Origin: an uncultured Frankineae bacterium
GTDB lineage: Bacteria; Actinomycetota; Actinomycetes; Mycobacteriales; SCTD01
Assembly (NCBI GenBank): GCA_902805805.1
Contig: CADCUE010000140.1
Coordinates: 1-37,413 of the forward strand
Length of the DNA stretch: 37,413 nucleotides
Reading direction: 5' to 3'
Both the position numbers and the translations under genes were made by a program. Positions 1 to 7,985 of the stretch are shown piece after piece. The notes beneath the pieces were generated by a model, which was not told where the DNA came from, did no database searches, and saw only the letters and a program-made list of their open reading frames with translations. The first letter of the stretch is position 1; each line of letters opens with the position of its first letter.

Positions 1-413
1 AGGGCCCGCGTCGTGCCGACATCGTCGCGAAGATCGAGGCGGCCCGCGAGTAGGGCGACCTCAAGGAGAACGGCGGCTACCACGCCGCCAAGGACGAGCA
101 GGGCAAGCTCGAGGCGCGCATCCGGCAGCTCACCCAGCTGCTGCGCGACGCCAAGGTCGGTGAGGCGCCGACCAGCTCGGGCGTGGCCGGTCCGGGGATG
201 GTCGTCGAGGTGACGTACGAGGGCGACGACGAGCCCGAGCGCTTCCTCATCGGCTCGCGCGAGGACAAGGCCGACATCCCCGTCTACTCGGCCAACAGCC
301 CGCTCGGCCTGGCCCTGACCGGCGCCAAGGTGGGCGAGAAGGTCAGCTACACCCTCCCCAACGGCCGCTCGATGACGGTCGACCTGCTCTCCGCCGAGCC
401 CTACACCGGCTGA
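1..413 (+). pseudogene. greA: Transcription elongation factor GreA, 3' part, with an in-frame TAG
   Basis: GreA rescues backtracked RNA polymerase by stimulating transcript cleavage through the secondary channel. The window begins inside the N-terminal coiled coil. Reading codons from base 3 gives GPRRADIVAKIEAARE, then TAG at 51-53, then [18 protein letters not shown], which is the conserved coiled-coil tip and hairpin of GreA. The C-terminal FKBP-like domain follows intact and ends with TGA at 411-413. The TAG sits where relatives have a charged or polar residue, so a single G-to-T change of a GAG codon would explain it. No frameshift is visible. As written, the product would be cut in the coiled coil. 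It is either a real nonsense mutation or a sequencing or assembly error; the start of the gene lies outside the window. It is convergent with ilvA. Confidence 0.8.
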
Positions 414-452
414 CCCCCTCCCCCGGCCCCCCTCCGCCGGGCGGGGACGGGG
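414..452. terminator. GC-rich hairpin between the convergent greA and ilvA
   Basis: The 39 bases between the two stop codons can fold on themselves. CCCGGC at 422-427 pairs with GCCGGG at 436-441. Alternatively, the C-rich run at 415-424 pairs with GGGGACGGGG at 443-452 with one mismatch. There is no T-tract, which is common for actinobacterial terminators. The position between convergent genes supports a bidirectional terminator. Confidence 0.45.
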
Positions 453-1676
453 TCAGTCGGGCGTGACGCGGTAGCCCGCGGCGGCCAGCGCCGCGAGCAC
501 CTCCGCACCGTGCGGCCGGCCGCGGGTCTCGAGCTGCAGCGCGACCTCGACCTCGTCGACGTGCAGGTCGCGTCCGGTGCGCGAGTGCTCGACGTCGAGG
601 ACGTTCCCGCCGGTCGTCGCGAGGACGGCGAGCAGCTGCGCCAGCGCGCCCGGGCGGTCGGGGATGGCCACCCGCAGCGACAGGAAGCGACCGGCCGCGA
701 CCAGCCCGTGGCGCACCACCTTGGTGAGCAGCAGCGGGTCGATGTTGCCGCCGGAGACGACGGCGACGACGGGCGCCGCGAAGGCCGTCGGGTCCTCCAT
801 GACGGAGGCCACGGCAGCGGCGCCGGCCGGCTCGACGACGAGCTTGGCCCGCTCGAGGCACAGCAGCAGCGCGCGCGACAGCGCCTCCTCGTCGACGGTG
901 ACCACGCGGTCGACGAGGTCGCGCACCAGCGGGAACGTGACGTCGCCGGGGCGGCCGATCGCGATGCCGTCGGCCATGGTGGTCATGGCGGCCAGCGGCA
1001 CCGGTCGCCCGGCCACCAGGGAGGCCGGGAACGCCGCCGCGCCGGTCGCCTGCGCCGCGACGACGCTCACGTCCGGCCGCAGCCCCTTGACGGCCGCGGC
1101 GATCCCGGACACCAGCCCGCCGCCGCCCGTGCACACGACGACGGTGCGCACCTGCGGGCACTGCTCCAGGATCTCGAGCCCGACCGTGCCCTGCCCGGCG
1201 ATGACGTCGGGGTGGTCGAAGGGGTGGATCAGCACGGCGCCGGTCTGCTCGGCGTGCGCCCGCGCCACCAGCAGGGCCTCGTCGACGGTGGCGCCGGCGT
1301 GCCGGACCTGCGCGCCGTACCCGCGGGTCGCCGCCACCTTGGGCAGGGGGGCCGACTCCGGCATGAACACCGTCGACGAGCAGCCGAGCAGCGACGCGGC
1401 GAGGGCCACCCCCTGGGCGTGGTTGCCGGCGCTGGCGGCGACCACGCCGCGCGCCCGCTCGGCCTCCGACAGGCGGGCGATCCGGACGTACGCTCCGCGG
1501 ATCTTGAAAGAGCCGGTGCGCTGCAGGTTCTCGCACTTGAGCAGCACGTCCCCGCCGACCTTCTCCGACAGGCTGCGCAGCCCCTCGAGCGGCGTGGTGC
1601 GGGCGATCCCGACGAGCAGCTCGCGCGCCGCGCGGACGTCCTCCAGACCGACCGAGGGCACGACCGTCTCCGTCAT
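453..1676 (-). CDS. ilvA: Threonine ammonia-lyase (threonine dehydratase)
   Basis: This is a PLP enzyme that converts threonine to 2-oxobutanoate and ammonia, the first step of isoleucine synthesis. The 407-residue protein has the fold-type II PLP motif TGSFKIRGAY, with the Schiff-base lysine at about K58, then SAGNHAQGVA and a glycine-rich phosphate loop (CTGGGGLVSG). The last ~75 residues look like an ACT regulatory domain (VAIPDRPGALAQLLAVL). The size and single ACT-like domain fit the shorter, actinobacterial or TdcB-like form rather than the ~510-residue E. coli IlvA. The ATG at 1676 is chosen because homology starts there; the upstream open frame is arginine-rich and looks non-coding. 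It is convergent with greA and divergent from the MoxR gene. Confidence 0.93.
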   Translation of the reverse strand: MTETVVPSVGLEDVRAARELLVGIARTTPLEGLRSLSEKVGGDVLLKCENLQRTGSFKIRGAYVRIARLSEAERARGVVAASAGNHAQGVALAASLLGCSSTVFMPESAPLPKVAATRGYGAQVRHAGATVDEALLVARAHAEQTGAVLIHPFDHPDVIAGQGTVGLEILEQCPQVRTVVVCTGGGGLVSGIAAAVKGLRPDVSVVAAQATGAAAFPASLVAGRPVPLAAMTTMADGIAIGRPGDVTFPLVRDLVDRVVTVDEEALSRALLLCLERAKLVVEPAGAAAVASVMEDPTAFAAPVVAVVSGGNIDPLLLTKVVRHGLVAAGRFLSLRVAIPDRPGALAQLLAVLATTGGNVLDVEHSRTGRDLHVDEVEVALQLETRGRPHGAEVLAALAAAGYRVTPD

Positions 1677-1767
1677 GCGCCCAGTGTCCCACCTCGGTCC
1701 ACAGGACCGGCCGGTGGCGCGCTCCCCGGACCTGCGCCGACGGGGGGCGGGCCGGCGGAGGCGGACG

Positions 1768-1780
1768 TACTGTCGAGCGG
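1768..1780 (+). promoter_or_regulatory. Candidate leaderless promoter of the MoxR gene
   Basis: TACTGT at 1768-1773 matches the actinobacterial TANNNT -10 consensus and ends 6 bases before the GTG at 1780. A transcript starting 7 bases after the box would begin at the start codon itself. No Shine-Dalgarno sequence and no clear -35 are visible. Confidence 0.45.
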
Positions 1781-3216
1781 TGACGAGCACAGCAGCCACC
1801 GCCCCCGCACCGGCGCCCACGACGCTCGGCGAGCTGCGGGCCGGCGGTCACGTCCTGCGGTCGGTCAAGGCGGAGGTCCGCGACAACCTGCTGGCCCGGC
1901 TGGCGGCCGGCGAGACGGCCTTCCCGGGCATCCTCGGCTTCGACGACACGGTCCTGCCGCAGGTCGAGCGCGCCCTGCTCGCCGGTCACGACCTGGTCCT
2001 GCTCGGTGAGCGCGGACAGGGCAAGACCCGGCTGATCCGCACCCTCGTCGGACTGCTCGACGAGTGGACGCCGGTGCTGGCCGGCTCCGAGCTCAACGAG
2101 CACCCGTACACCCCGATCAGCCCCTGGGGACGGCGCTGCGTCGCCGAGCACGGCGACGCGGCCCCCGTCGACTGGCGCCACCGCAGCGACCGCTACGGCG
2201 AGAAGCTCGCGACCCCCGACACGTCCGTCGGCGACCTCATCGGCGACGTCGACCCCATCAAGGTCGCCGAGGGGAGGACGCTGGGCGATCCGGAGACGGT
2301 GCACTACGGGCTGGTCCCGCGCACCAACCGCGGCATCTTCAGCGTCAACGAGCTGCCCGACCTCGCCGAGCGCATCCAGGTCGCCCTGCTGAACGTCCTG
2401 GAGGAGCGCGACATCCAGGTCCGCGGCTACACGCTGCGCCTGCCGCTGGACCTGCTGCTGGTCGCCTCCGCCAATCCCGAGGACTACACCAACCGCGGCC
2501 GCATCATCACCCCGCTCAAGGACCGCTTCGGCGCGGAGGTACGCACGCACTACCCGCTCGAGCTCGCCGACGAGGTGCGCCTCATCGAGCAGGAGGCGCA
2601 GCTCGCGTGGCCCGGTGCCGCCCCCTCCTCCGGCGCCCACGTCCCCGACCACCTGCTGCAGGTCGTCGCCCGCTACACGCGGCTCGTGCGCGAGTCCCCC
2701 CAGGTCGACCAGCGCTCGGGGGTCAGCGCCCGCTTCGCGGTGGCGTCCGCGGAGACCGTCGCCGCCTCGGCCGTGCGCCGCGCCGCCATCACCGGCGAGC
2801 CGGTCGCGGTCGCCCGCGTCTGCGACCTGCCGGCCGTGGTCGAGGCCTCCCGCGGCAAGGTGGAGTTCGAGTCGGCCGAGGAGGGCCGCGAGCTGGAGGT
2901 GCTGCACCACCTGCTGCGCCGCGCCACGGCCGACACGTTCCGGGCGCTGCTCGCGGGCAGCGACCTGTCCGGCCTGCAGGGCCGCTTCGACGAGGGCGCC
3001 ACCGTGGAGACGGGCGACCTGGTGCCGGCGGCGGACCTGCTGGGCCGGCTGGGGACCGTGCCCGGGCTCGGCCAGCTGCTGCAGCGCCTCGGCATCGAGC
3101 AGGAGTCGCCGCCGCTGGCCGCCGCGGCGCTCGAGTTCGCGCTCGAGGGCCTGCACCTCAACCGCCGCCTGGCCAAGGACGAGGTCGCCGGGCGCACCGT
3201 CTACGGCCGGCGCTGA
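1780..3216 (+). CDS. MoxR-family AAA+ ATPase (Mg-chelatase subunit I-like)
   Basis: This is an AAA+ ATPase of the MoxR/BchI type, 478 residues. Such ATPases work with a von Willebrand A (VWA) partner to remodel or activate target proteins, and the partner is the next gene. Walker A is GERGQGKTR with the lysine at about residue 82. The region that should hold Walker B reads GIFSVNELPDL (around residues 186-196), with Asn-Glu where DE is usual. A sensor-like SANPED motif follows. GTG at 1780 is the chosen start; the open frame continues upstream only as a shadow of ilvA. It is similar to what I recall of Rv0958 in M. tuberculosis. The substrate is unknown, and a role in magnesium chelation is unlikely without a BchH-type subunit. 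Confidence 0.85.
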   Translation: MTSTAATAPAPAPTTLGELRAGGHVLRSVKAEVRDNLLARLAAGETAFPGILGFDDTVLPQVERALLAGHDLVLLGERGQGKTRLIRTLVGLLDEWTPVLAGSELNEHPYTPISPWGRRCVAEHGDAAPVDWRHRSDRYGEKLATPDTSVGDLIGDVDPIKVAEGRTLGDPETVHYGLVPRTNRGIFSVNELPDLAERIQVALLNVLEERDIQVRGYTLRLPLDLLLVASANPEDYTNRGRIITPLKDRFGAEVRTHYPLELADEVRLIEQEAQLAWPGAAPSSGAHVPDHLLQVVARYTRLVRESPQVDQRSGVSARFAVASAETVAASAVRRAAITGEPVAVARVCDLPAVVEASRGKVEFESAEEGRELEVLHHLLRRATADTFRALLAGSDLSGLQGRFDEGATVETGDLVPAADLLGRLGTVPGLGQLLQRLGIEQESPPLAAAALEFALEGLHLNRRLAKDEVAGRTVYGRR

Positions 3217-3243
3217 GGTGCCGCGGGTGAGCGGGCTCCGGCG

Positions 3244-5202
3244 ATGAGCGCGCACGCCTACCGCTACGGCTCCTGGTCAGGTGGCCGCGACCCGCTCGAG
3301 CCGCCGTACGACGTGGCCTCGGCGCTCGACCAGATCGGCGAGCAGGTCCTGGACGGCGCGAGCCCGCGGCAGGCGCTGCGCGACCTGCTGCGGCGCGGCG
3401 CCGACGGGCTGCGCGGGCTCGACGAGCTGCGGCGCTCGGTCGCGAAGCGGCAGCGGCAGGCGCGCCAGAAGGGCCAGCTCGACGGCACGCTGCAGGAGGT
3501 CCGCGAGCTGCTCGACACGGCGCTCGAGCACGAGCGGCGGGAGCTGTTCCCCGACCCGTCCGACGCTGCCCGGATGCGCGAGCTCGAGCTCGACACGCTC
3601 CCGAACGACACGGCCCGGGCCGTGCAGGCCCTGAAGCCGTACGACTGGCGCAGCCAGCAGGCGCGGGAGGCGTACGAGGCGATCGACGACCTGCTGCGCC
3701 GCGAGGTCCTCGACAGCCAGTTCACGGGCATGAAGCAGGCCCTCGAGAACGCCTCGCCGCAGGACCTCCAGGCGGTCAAGGACATGCTGGCCGATCTCAA
3801 CGCGATGCTCGAGGCCGACGCCCGCGGGGAGCACACGCAGGAGGCGTTCGACTCCTTCCTGAGCAAGCACGGGGAGTTCTTCCCGTCGGACCCCGAGACG
3901 CTCGAGGAGCTCGTCGACGACCTCGCGCGCCGCGCGGCGGCGCAGCAGCGGCTGATGGACTCGCTGACGCCGCAGCAGCGGCAGGAGCTCGGCGAGCTGA
4001 TGCAGGGCGCGATGGACCTCGACCTGCAGGCCCAGCTGGCGCAGCTCGGGGACGCGCTGCGCAACGCCCGGCCCGACCTGCCATGGGGAGGTCGCGAGCG
4101 CATGCGCGGTGAGCAGGGCATGGGGATGGGCGACGCCACGACGGCGCTGGAGGAGCTCGCCGACCTCGACGACCTGGAGTCGGCGCTCGCCCAGGACTAC
4201 CCGGGCGCCTCGCTCGACGACATCGACGAGGCGGCCGTCCAGCGGGCGCTCGGCCGGGGGGCCGTCGACGACGTCGCCGCGCTGCGCCGCATCGAGCGCG
4301 AGCTGCTGGAGCAGGGCTACCTGGTGCGGGACGGTCAGGGCCGGCTGGAGCTGTCGCCGCGGGCGGTGCGGCGCGTCGGGGCCACCGCCCTGCGCAAGGT
4401 GTTCTCCCGGCTCGACGCCGGCGGCCGTGGCGGGCACGACGTGCAGGACGCCGGAGCCGCCGGCGAGACGACCGGTGCCAGCCGCGCCTGGCAGTTCGGC
4501 GACGAGCAGCCGCTGGACGTGGTCCGGACGGTCCGCAACGCGGTCCTGCGGTCGGGCCCGTCCGGACCGCGGGTGCGGCTGCACGTCGAGGACTTCGAGG
4601 TCGTCGAGACCGAGCGGCGCACGTCGGCGGCCGTCGCCCTGCTGGTCGACCTGTCGTTCTCGATGGAGCTGCGCGGCACCTGGGGCACCGCCAAGCAGAC
4701 CGCGCTGGCCCTGCACTCGCTGGTCACGACGAAGTACCCGCAGGACAGCATCGAGATCATCGGCTTCAGCGACTACGCCCAGGTGCTCAGCCCCGAGAAG
4801 CTGGCCGGGCTCGACGCGCAACGGGTGCAGGGCACCAACCTGCAGCACGCCCTCGTGCTCGCCGGGCGCCACCTCGGCAAGCACCCCGACAGCGAGCCGG
4901 TCGTCCTGGTGGTCACCGACGGCGAGCCGACGGCGCACCTCACGCGCAGCGGCTACGCGGAGTTCTGCTGGCCGCCGCTGCCCGAGACGCTCGCGCTGAC
5001 GATGGCCGAGGTGGAGCGGGTCACCCGGCGCGGCGCGACGATCAACGTCTTCATGCTGGACGACGAGCCGCGGCTGGTCGAGTTCGTCGAGCACCTCGCG
5101 GCCCGCAACGGCGGCCGGGTGTTCTCGCCCGACCCCGAGCGGCTCGGGGAGTACGTCGTCAGCGACTACCTGCGCGCCCGACGCGGTCGGCGCGGGCGCT
5201 GA
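3244..5202 (+). CDS. VWA-domain protein, partner of the MoxR ATPase
   Basis: This 652-residue protein has a long, charged, alpha-helical N-terminal part (about residues 40-330, rich in Glu, Arg, Leu and Gln) and a C-terminal von Willebrand factor A domain. The metal-ion-dependent adhesion site is complete: DLSFS with Asp at about 469, Thr in GTNLQ at about 531, and Asp in VTDGEP at about 559. MoxR/VWA pairs act as chaperone-like remodelling modules, with the VWA part holding the target. The gene lies 27 bases after the MoxR gene on the same strand and probably shares its transcript. It resembles the recalled Rv0959. Confidence 0.87.
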   Translation: MSAHAYRYGSWSGGRDPLEPPYDVASALDQIGEQVLDGASPRQALRDLLRRGADGLRGLDELRRSVAKRQRQARQKGQLDGTLQEVRELLDTALEHERRELFPDPSDAARMRELELDTLPNDTARAVQALKPYDWRSQQAREAYEAIDDLLRREVLDSQFTGMKQALENASPQDLQAVKDMLADLNAMLEADARGEHTQEAFDSFLSKHGEFFPSDPETLEELVDDLARRAAAQQRLMDSLTPQQRQELGELMQGAMDLDLQAQLAQLGDALRNARPDLPWGGRERMRGEQGMGMGDATTALEELADLDDLESALAQDYPGASLDDIDEAAVQRALGRGAVDDVAALRRIERELLEQGYLVRDGQGRLELSPRAVRRVGATALRKVFSRLDAGGRGGHDVQDAGAAGETTGASRAWQFGDEQPLDVVRTVRNAVLRSGPSGPRVRLHVEDFEVVETERRTSAAVALLVDLSFSMELRGTWGTAKQTALALHSLVTTKYPQDSIEIIGFSDYAQVLSPEKLAGLDAQRVQGTNLQHALVLAGRHLGKHPDSEPVVLVVTDGEPTAHLTRSGYAEFCWPPLPETLALTMAEVERVTRRGATINVFMLDDEPRLVEFVEHLAARNGGRVFSPDPERLGEYVVSDYLRARRGRRGR

Positions 5203-5204
5203 CC

Positions 5205-5218
5205 TAGCCTCGGCGCCA
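5205..5218 (+). promoter_or_regulatory. Candidate leaderless promoter of the small membrane protein
   Basis: TAGCCT at 5205-5210 lies in the 15-base gap after the VWA stop codon and ends 7 bases before the ATG at 5218. The spacing would place the transcript start at the start codon. Confidence 0.4.
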
Positions 5219-5673
5219 TGCGCTACTCCGGGGCCTACGCCGTCGTCCTCGTCCTGCACCTGATCACGGTGGCCTTCGTCATCGGCCCCGTCGCCGTCGC
5301 GACGCCGCTGTCGGCGCGGGCGGCCCGGGCCGGCGCTGCGGACGCGCTGCGGGACCACACCCGCACGACCCGCGTCTACGCCCTCGCCAGCGTGGTGACG
5401 GTGCTGCTCGGCTCGGCCATGATCGGCCTGGGTGACGTCGGCGAGCAGTGGTCGATGGGTCAGGCCTGGGTGAGCGCGTCGTACGCCCTGTGGCTCGTCG
5501 CGGTCGCGCTGCTGCTCGCGGTCGTCGTCCCGGCGCAGAAGGCGGCGGGCGAGGCGATCGCCGCGGGGCGCGACGGCGGGGCGTACGCCGGGCGCATCTC
5601 CGCCGCGGGCGGCGCCGCCGCGCTGGCGTTCACGGTGATCATCGTCCTGATGGTGCTCAAGCCGGGGGTGTAG
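5218..5673 (+). CDS. Small integral membrane protein, DUF2269-like
   Basis: This 151-residue protein has four hydrophobic helices (about residues 5-30, 52-72, 82-105 and 125-148) joined by short basic or acidic loops. The layout and the early histidine in the first helix (VLVLHLITV) resemble DUF2269 family membrane proteins, whose function is not established. No catalytic motif is visible. It follows the VWA gene by 15 bases and could be co-transcribed or use its own leaderless promoter. Its stop is only 6 bases from the stop of convergent metB. Confidence 0.75.
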   Translation: MRYSGAYAVVLVLHLITVAFVIGPVAVATPLSARAARAGAADALRDHTRTTRVYALASVVTVLLGSAMIGLGDVGEQWSMGQAWVSASYALWLVAVALLLAVVVPAQKAAGEAIAAGRDGGAYAGRISAAGGAAALAFTVIIVLMVLKPGV

Positions 5674-5679
5674 CGGCCG

Positions 5680-6978
5680 TCAGGCCTGCACCTGGGCGAG
5701 CGCCTGCTCGAGGTCGGCGAGCAGGTCGTCGGCGGTCTCGATGCCGACCGACAGGCGCACCAGGTCGTCGGGGACCTCCAGCGCCGAGCCCGCGACCGAG
5801 GCGTGCGTCATCCGGCCGGGGTGCTCGATGAGCGACTCGACGCCGCCGAGCGACTCGGCCAGGGTGAAGACCCGCGTGCGCCGGCAGACCTCGAGCGCGG
5901 CGGCCTGCCCGCCGGCCAGCCGGAAGCTCACCATGCCGCCCGGCGCGCGCATCTGCCTGGCGGCGATCTCGTGCCCCGGGTGGTCGGGCAGCCCCGGGTA
6001 GAGGACCTGCGAGACCTTGCCGCTCGCGGTCAGCAGGTCCACGACGCGCGCGGCGTTCGCGCAGTGGCGGTCCATCCGGACGCCGAGCGTCTTGGCGCCG
6101 CGCAGCACCAGCCAGCTGTCGAAGGCACCGGGGACGCCGCCCAGCGCGTTCTGGTGGTAGGCCAGCTCCTCCCCCAGGACGACGTCGTCGGTCACCAGAG
6201 CGCCACCCACGACGTCGGAGTGGCCGCCGAGGTACTTGGTCGTGGAGTGCACGACGACGTCGGCTCCGAGTGCGAGCGGCTGCTGCAGGTAGGGGCTGGC
6301 GAAGGTGTTGTCGACGACGAGGCGGGCGCCCGCGTCGTGCGCGAGCGTCGCGAGCGCCGCGATGTCGGCGACGCCGAGCAGCGGGTTGGTCGGCGTCTCG
6401 CACCACACCAGCGAGGTCACCCCGGGCCGCACGGCGGCGCGCACCGCGTCGAGGTCGCCGAGCGGCACGGGTGTGTGCTCGACCCCCCAGCGCTCGAGCA
6501 CGCGCGCGAACAGCCGGCCGGTGCCGCCGTACGCGTCGTCGGGGATGACGACGTGCCCGCCGGGAGCCGTCACGGTGCGCAGCAGGCAGTCCTCGGCGGC
6601 CAGTCCGCTCGCGAAGGCCAGCCCGGTGCGTCCGCCCTCGAGGGCGGCCAGGCACGTCTCGAGCGCCGTGCGGGTGGGGTTGCCGCTGCGGGAGTACTCG
6701 TAGCCCTGGTGCCGACCGACCTCCGACTGGACGTAGGTCGACGTCTGGTAGATCGGGACGATCACGGCGCCCGTGGCGGGGTCGGGGTCCTGACCGGCGT
6801 GGATGGCGAGGGTCTCGAAGCCGTACCCCCCACCCGCCCAGCGGTCGGTGCGGGTGTCGCCGTGGACCTCGCTGCCGAAGTCGCGGCTGCCCGCTGCGGC
6901 GGTGTCGGCTGCGGTCTGCTCGGCCTCGGTCCGCTCGGCTGCGGTCTGCTGGGCTGCGGTCTGATCGGCCTCGTCCAT
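5680..6978 (-). CDS. metB: Cystathionine gamma-synthase (Cys/Met metabolism PLP enzyme)
   Basis: This fold-type I PLP enzyme joins an activated homoserine with cysteine to form cystathionine in methionine synthesis. After a ~45-residue extension, the protein runs in register with mycobacterial MetB: LAIHAGQDPDPATGAV, YSRSGNPTR, the PLP lysine in HSTTKYLGGHSDVVGG (about K248), and LAESLGGVESLIEHP near the end. Related family members (gamma-lyase, O-acetylhomoserine sulfhydrylase) cannot be fully excluded. The 432 residues exceed the usual ~385-390 because of a repetitive Ala/Gln/Thr-rich N-terminus (about residues 4-28). No start codon between the repeat and the conserved core is obvious, so the ATG at 6978 is kept. 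Confidence 0.92.
   Translation of the reverse strand: MDEADQTAAQQTAAERTEAEQTAADTAAAGSRDFGSEVHGDTRTDRWAGGGYGFETLAIHAGQDPDPATGAVIVPIYQTSTYVQSEVGRHQGYEYSRSGNPTRTALETCLAALEGGRTGLAFASGLAAEDCLLRTVTAPGGHVVIPDDAYGGTGRLFARVLERWGVEHTPVPLGDLDAVRAAVRPGVTSLVWCETPTNPLLGVADIAALATLAHDAGARLVVDNTFASPYLQQPLALGADVVVHSTTKYLGGHSDVVGGALVTDDVVLGEELAYHQNALGGVPGAFDSWLVLRGAKTLGVRMDRHCANAARVVDLLTASGKVSQVLYPGLPDHPGHEIAARQMRAPGGMVSFRLAGGQAAALEVCRRTRVFTLAESLGGVESLIEHPGRMTHASVAGSALEVPDDLVRLSVGIETADDLLADLEQALAQVQA
6895..6969 (-). repeat. In-frame 15-bp repeats encoding A-x-Q-T-A pentads at the MetB N-terminus
   Basis: Five consecutive five-residue units (ADQTA, AQQTA, AERTE, AEQTA, ADTAA) are encoded by imperfect 15-base repeats built on a ggctgcggtctgctc-type unit. 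The reading frame is kept, so copy number could vary without disrupting the gene. Confidence 0.7.
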
Positions 6979-6990
6979 GCGCAGACCGTA
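6978..6990 (-). promoter_or_regulatory. Candidate leaderless promoter of metB
   Basis: On the minus strand TACGGT (6990-6985) ends 6 bases before the ATG at 6978. No ribosome binding site is visible between them. Confidence 0.45.
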
Positions 6991-7037
6991 CGGCTCCCGG
7001 GCTCCCCCGCCCGTGGTGCCGTCCGGCGCGCACCTCC

Positions 7038-7121
7038 CCGCACACGTGCTGATCCCCGCCGCGCCCGCCGCACGCTCGGAGCCTGCCTCGGGCGCGGCCC
7101 CGACGATCAGGACGTGTGCAG
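7038..7121. repeat. 17-base inverted repeat between tetR and metB
   Basis: The arms 7038-7054 and 7105-7121 are inverted copies that match at 15 of 17 positions. The core is CACACGT(G/C)CTGATC, and about 50 bases separate the arms. The element lies 48 bases or more upstream of the metB -10 box and just after the tetR stop. It could be a paired operator for a dimeric regulator or the stem of a long hairpin. Confidence 0.55.
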
Positions 7122-7138
7122 GACGGTCCGCCCGCGCC

Positions 7139-7855
7139 TCATGTCAGCGGCAGGACCAGCCCGACGCCCTCGGCGGCGACCGTCATGGCGCGGTCGAACC
7201 AGGCGTCGTCGTCGACCAGCGCCAGGTGGAGATGGCCGAACTGCAGGTAGCTGATCGTGCCGACGAGGATGGGCAGCAGGACCAGGCAGCGCTCGGGCAG
7301 GTCCTCGTACGGCGGCGCCGGGACGCCGCCGGCGACGTCCGACACCGCGGCGGTCACGAGCGTCGGGCCCGGCAGCGGGCGCCGCGGCGGGCACAGGCTC
7401 CCGTCGGCGGCCGCGTCCATGACGACTCGCACCATGACCCGGCCCAGGCGCACCGCGGGCTCCACCGTGTCGCCGGGTGCGCGGTAGCCGGGGACGGGCG
7501 TGCCGTAGACGAGCGCGTACTCGTGGGGCGCGTCCCTGGCCCACCTGCGCACGGCGCGGCAGACCTCGAGCCACCGGGCGCCGGGGTCCGCGCCCGCGGC
7601 GACGGCGGCCGCATCGGCACGCTCCGCCACCTCACCGACCGCGTCGTACGCGTCGACGATGAGCGCCGTCAGCAGGGCGTCGCGGCTCGGGAAGTAGCGG
7701 TAGAGCGCAGAGGAGACCAGGCCGAGGTCGCGCGCCACAGCCCGCAGCGACAGCGCGGAGGCGCCGGACTGCGCGAGGTGCTGCGCCGCCGTCGCCTTGA
7801 TGGCGGCCACGACCTCCGAGCGCGCTCGTTCCCGCGCGTCCTTGACCACCGACAT
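7139..7855 (-). CDS. TetR/AcrR family transcriptional regulator
   Basis: This 238-residue one-component regulator has an N-terminal helix-turn-helix at about residues 37-60 (LSLRAVARDLGLVSSALYRYFPSRDALL), the classic TetR recognition region. The C-terminal ligand domain is of the kind with a conserved WLEVCRAVRRWARD helix. It is divergent from an NAD(P)-dependent oxidoreductase gene, and the shared 130-base intergenic region holds two near-identical palindromes. It therefore most likely represses both genes and is released by a small ligand that the neighbour handles. The ligand cannot be told from the sequence. Confidence 0.9.
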   Translation of the reverse strand: MSVVKDARERARSEVVAAIKATAAQHLAQSGASALSLRAVARDLGLVSSALYRYFPSRDALLTALIVDAYDAVGEVAERADAAAVAAGADPGARWLEVCRAVRRWARDAPHEYALVYGTPVPGYRAPGDTVEPAVRLGRVMVRVVMDAAADGSLCPPRRPLPGPTLVTAAVSDVAGGVPAPPYEDLPERCLVLLPILVGTISYLQFGHLHLALVDDDAWFDRAMTVAAEGVGLVLPLT

Positions 7856-7897
7856 GCGGTCAGCATGTCACAGGTCCGGAGCGGTGATCCGTGTGCG

Positions 7898-7910
7898 AGA
7901 GCACCGCTCT
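7898..7910. promoter_or_regulatory. TetR operator candidate, copy 1
   Basis: AGAGCACCGCTCT is an AGAGC/GCTCT palindrome with a 3-base centre. It directly abuts the -35 box of the downstream oxidoreductase promoter. A related inverted pair, GAGCGGTG (7879-7886) and CACCGCTC (7902-7909), overlaps it. Confidence 0.65.
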
Positions 7911-7938
7911 TGACTCGAGCGGTCGGACAGCGCACAGT
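7910..7938 (+). promoter_or_regulatory. Promoter of the oxidoreductase gene
   Basis: TTGACT at 7910-7915 and CACAGT at 7933-7938 are separated by exactly 17 bases. This is a good match to a sigma-70-type promoter and the best one in the window. The two operator copies flank it. Confidence 0.65.
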
Positions 7939-7948
7939 GCTCCTCTCG

Positions 7949-7963
7949 GAGAGCATCGCTCTC
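7949..7963. promoter_or_regulatory. TetR operator candidate, copy 2
   Basis: GAGAGCATCGCTCTC is a perfect 6-base inverted repeat around a 3-base centre. It lies just downstream of the -10 box, at or after the expected transcript start. It differs from copy 1 at a single central base across the 13-base core. Confidence 0.65.
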
Positions 7964-7985
7964 ACCAAGGCACCCGGAGGCAGTC

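Noticed and set aside
343..3255. A 970-codon minus-strand open frame and similar long Arg/Ala-rich frames on both strands
   Set aside because: They run antisense or out of frame to ilvA and the MoxR gene and have the low-complexity Arg/Pro/Ala composition of high-GC shadow frames.
3277..5358. A 693-codon minus-strand frame opposite the VWA gene
   Set aside because: It shows no recognisable motif and the plus-strand frame has an intact VWA domain.
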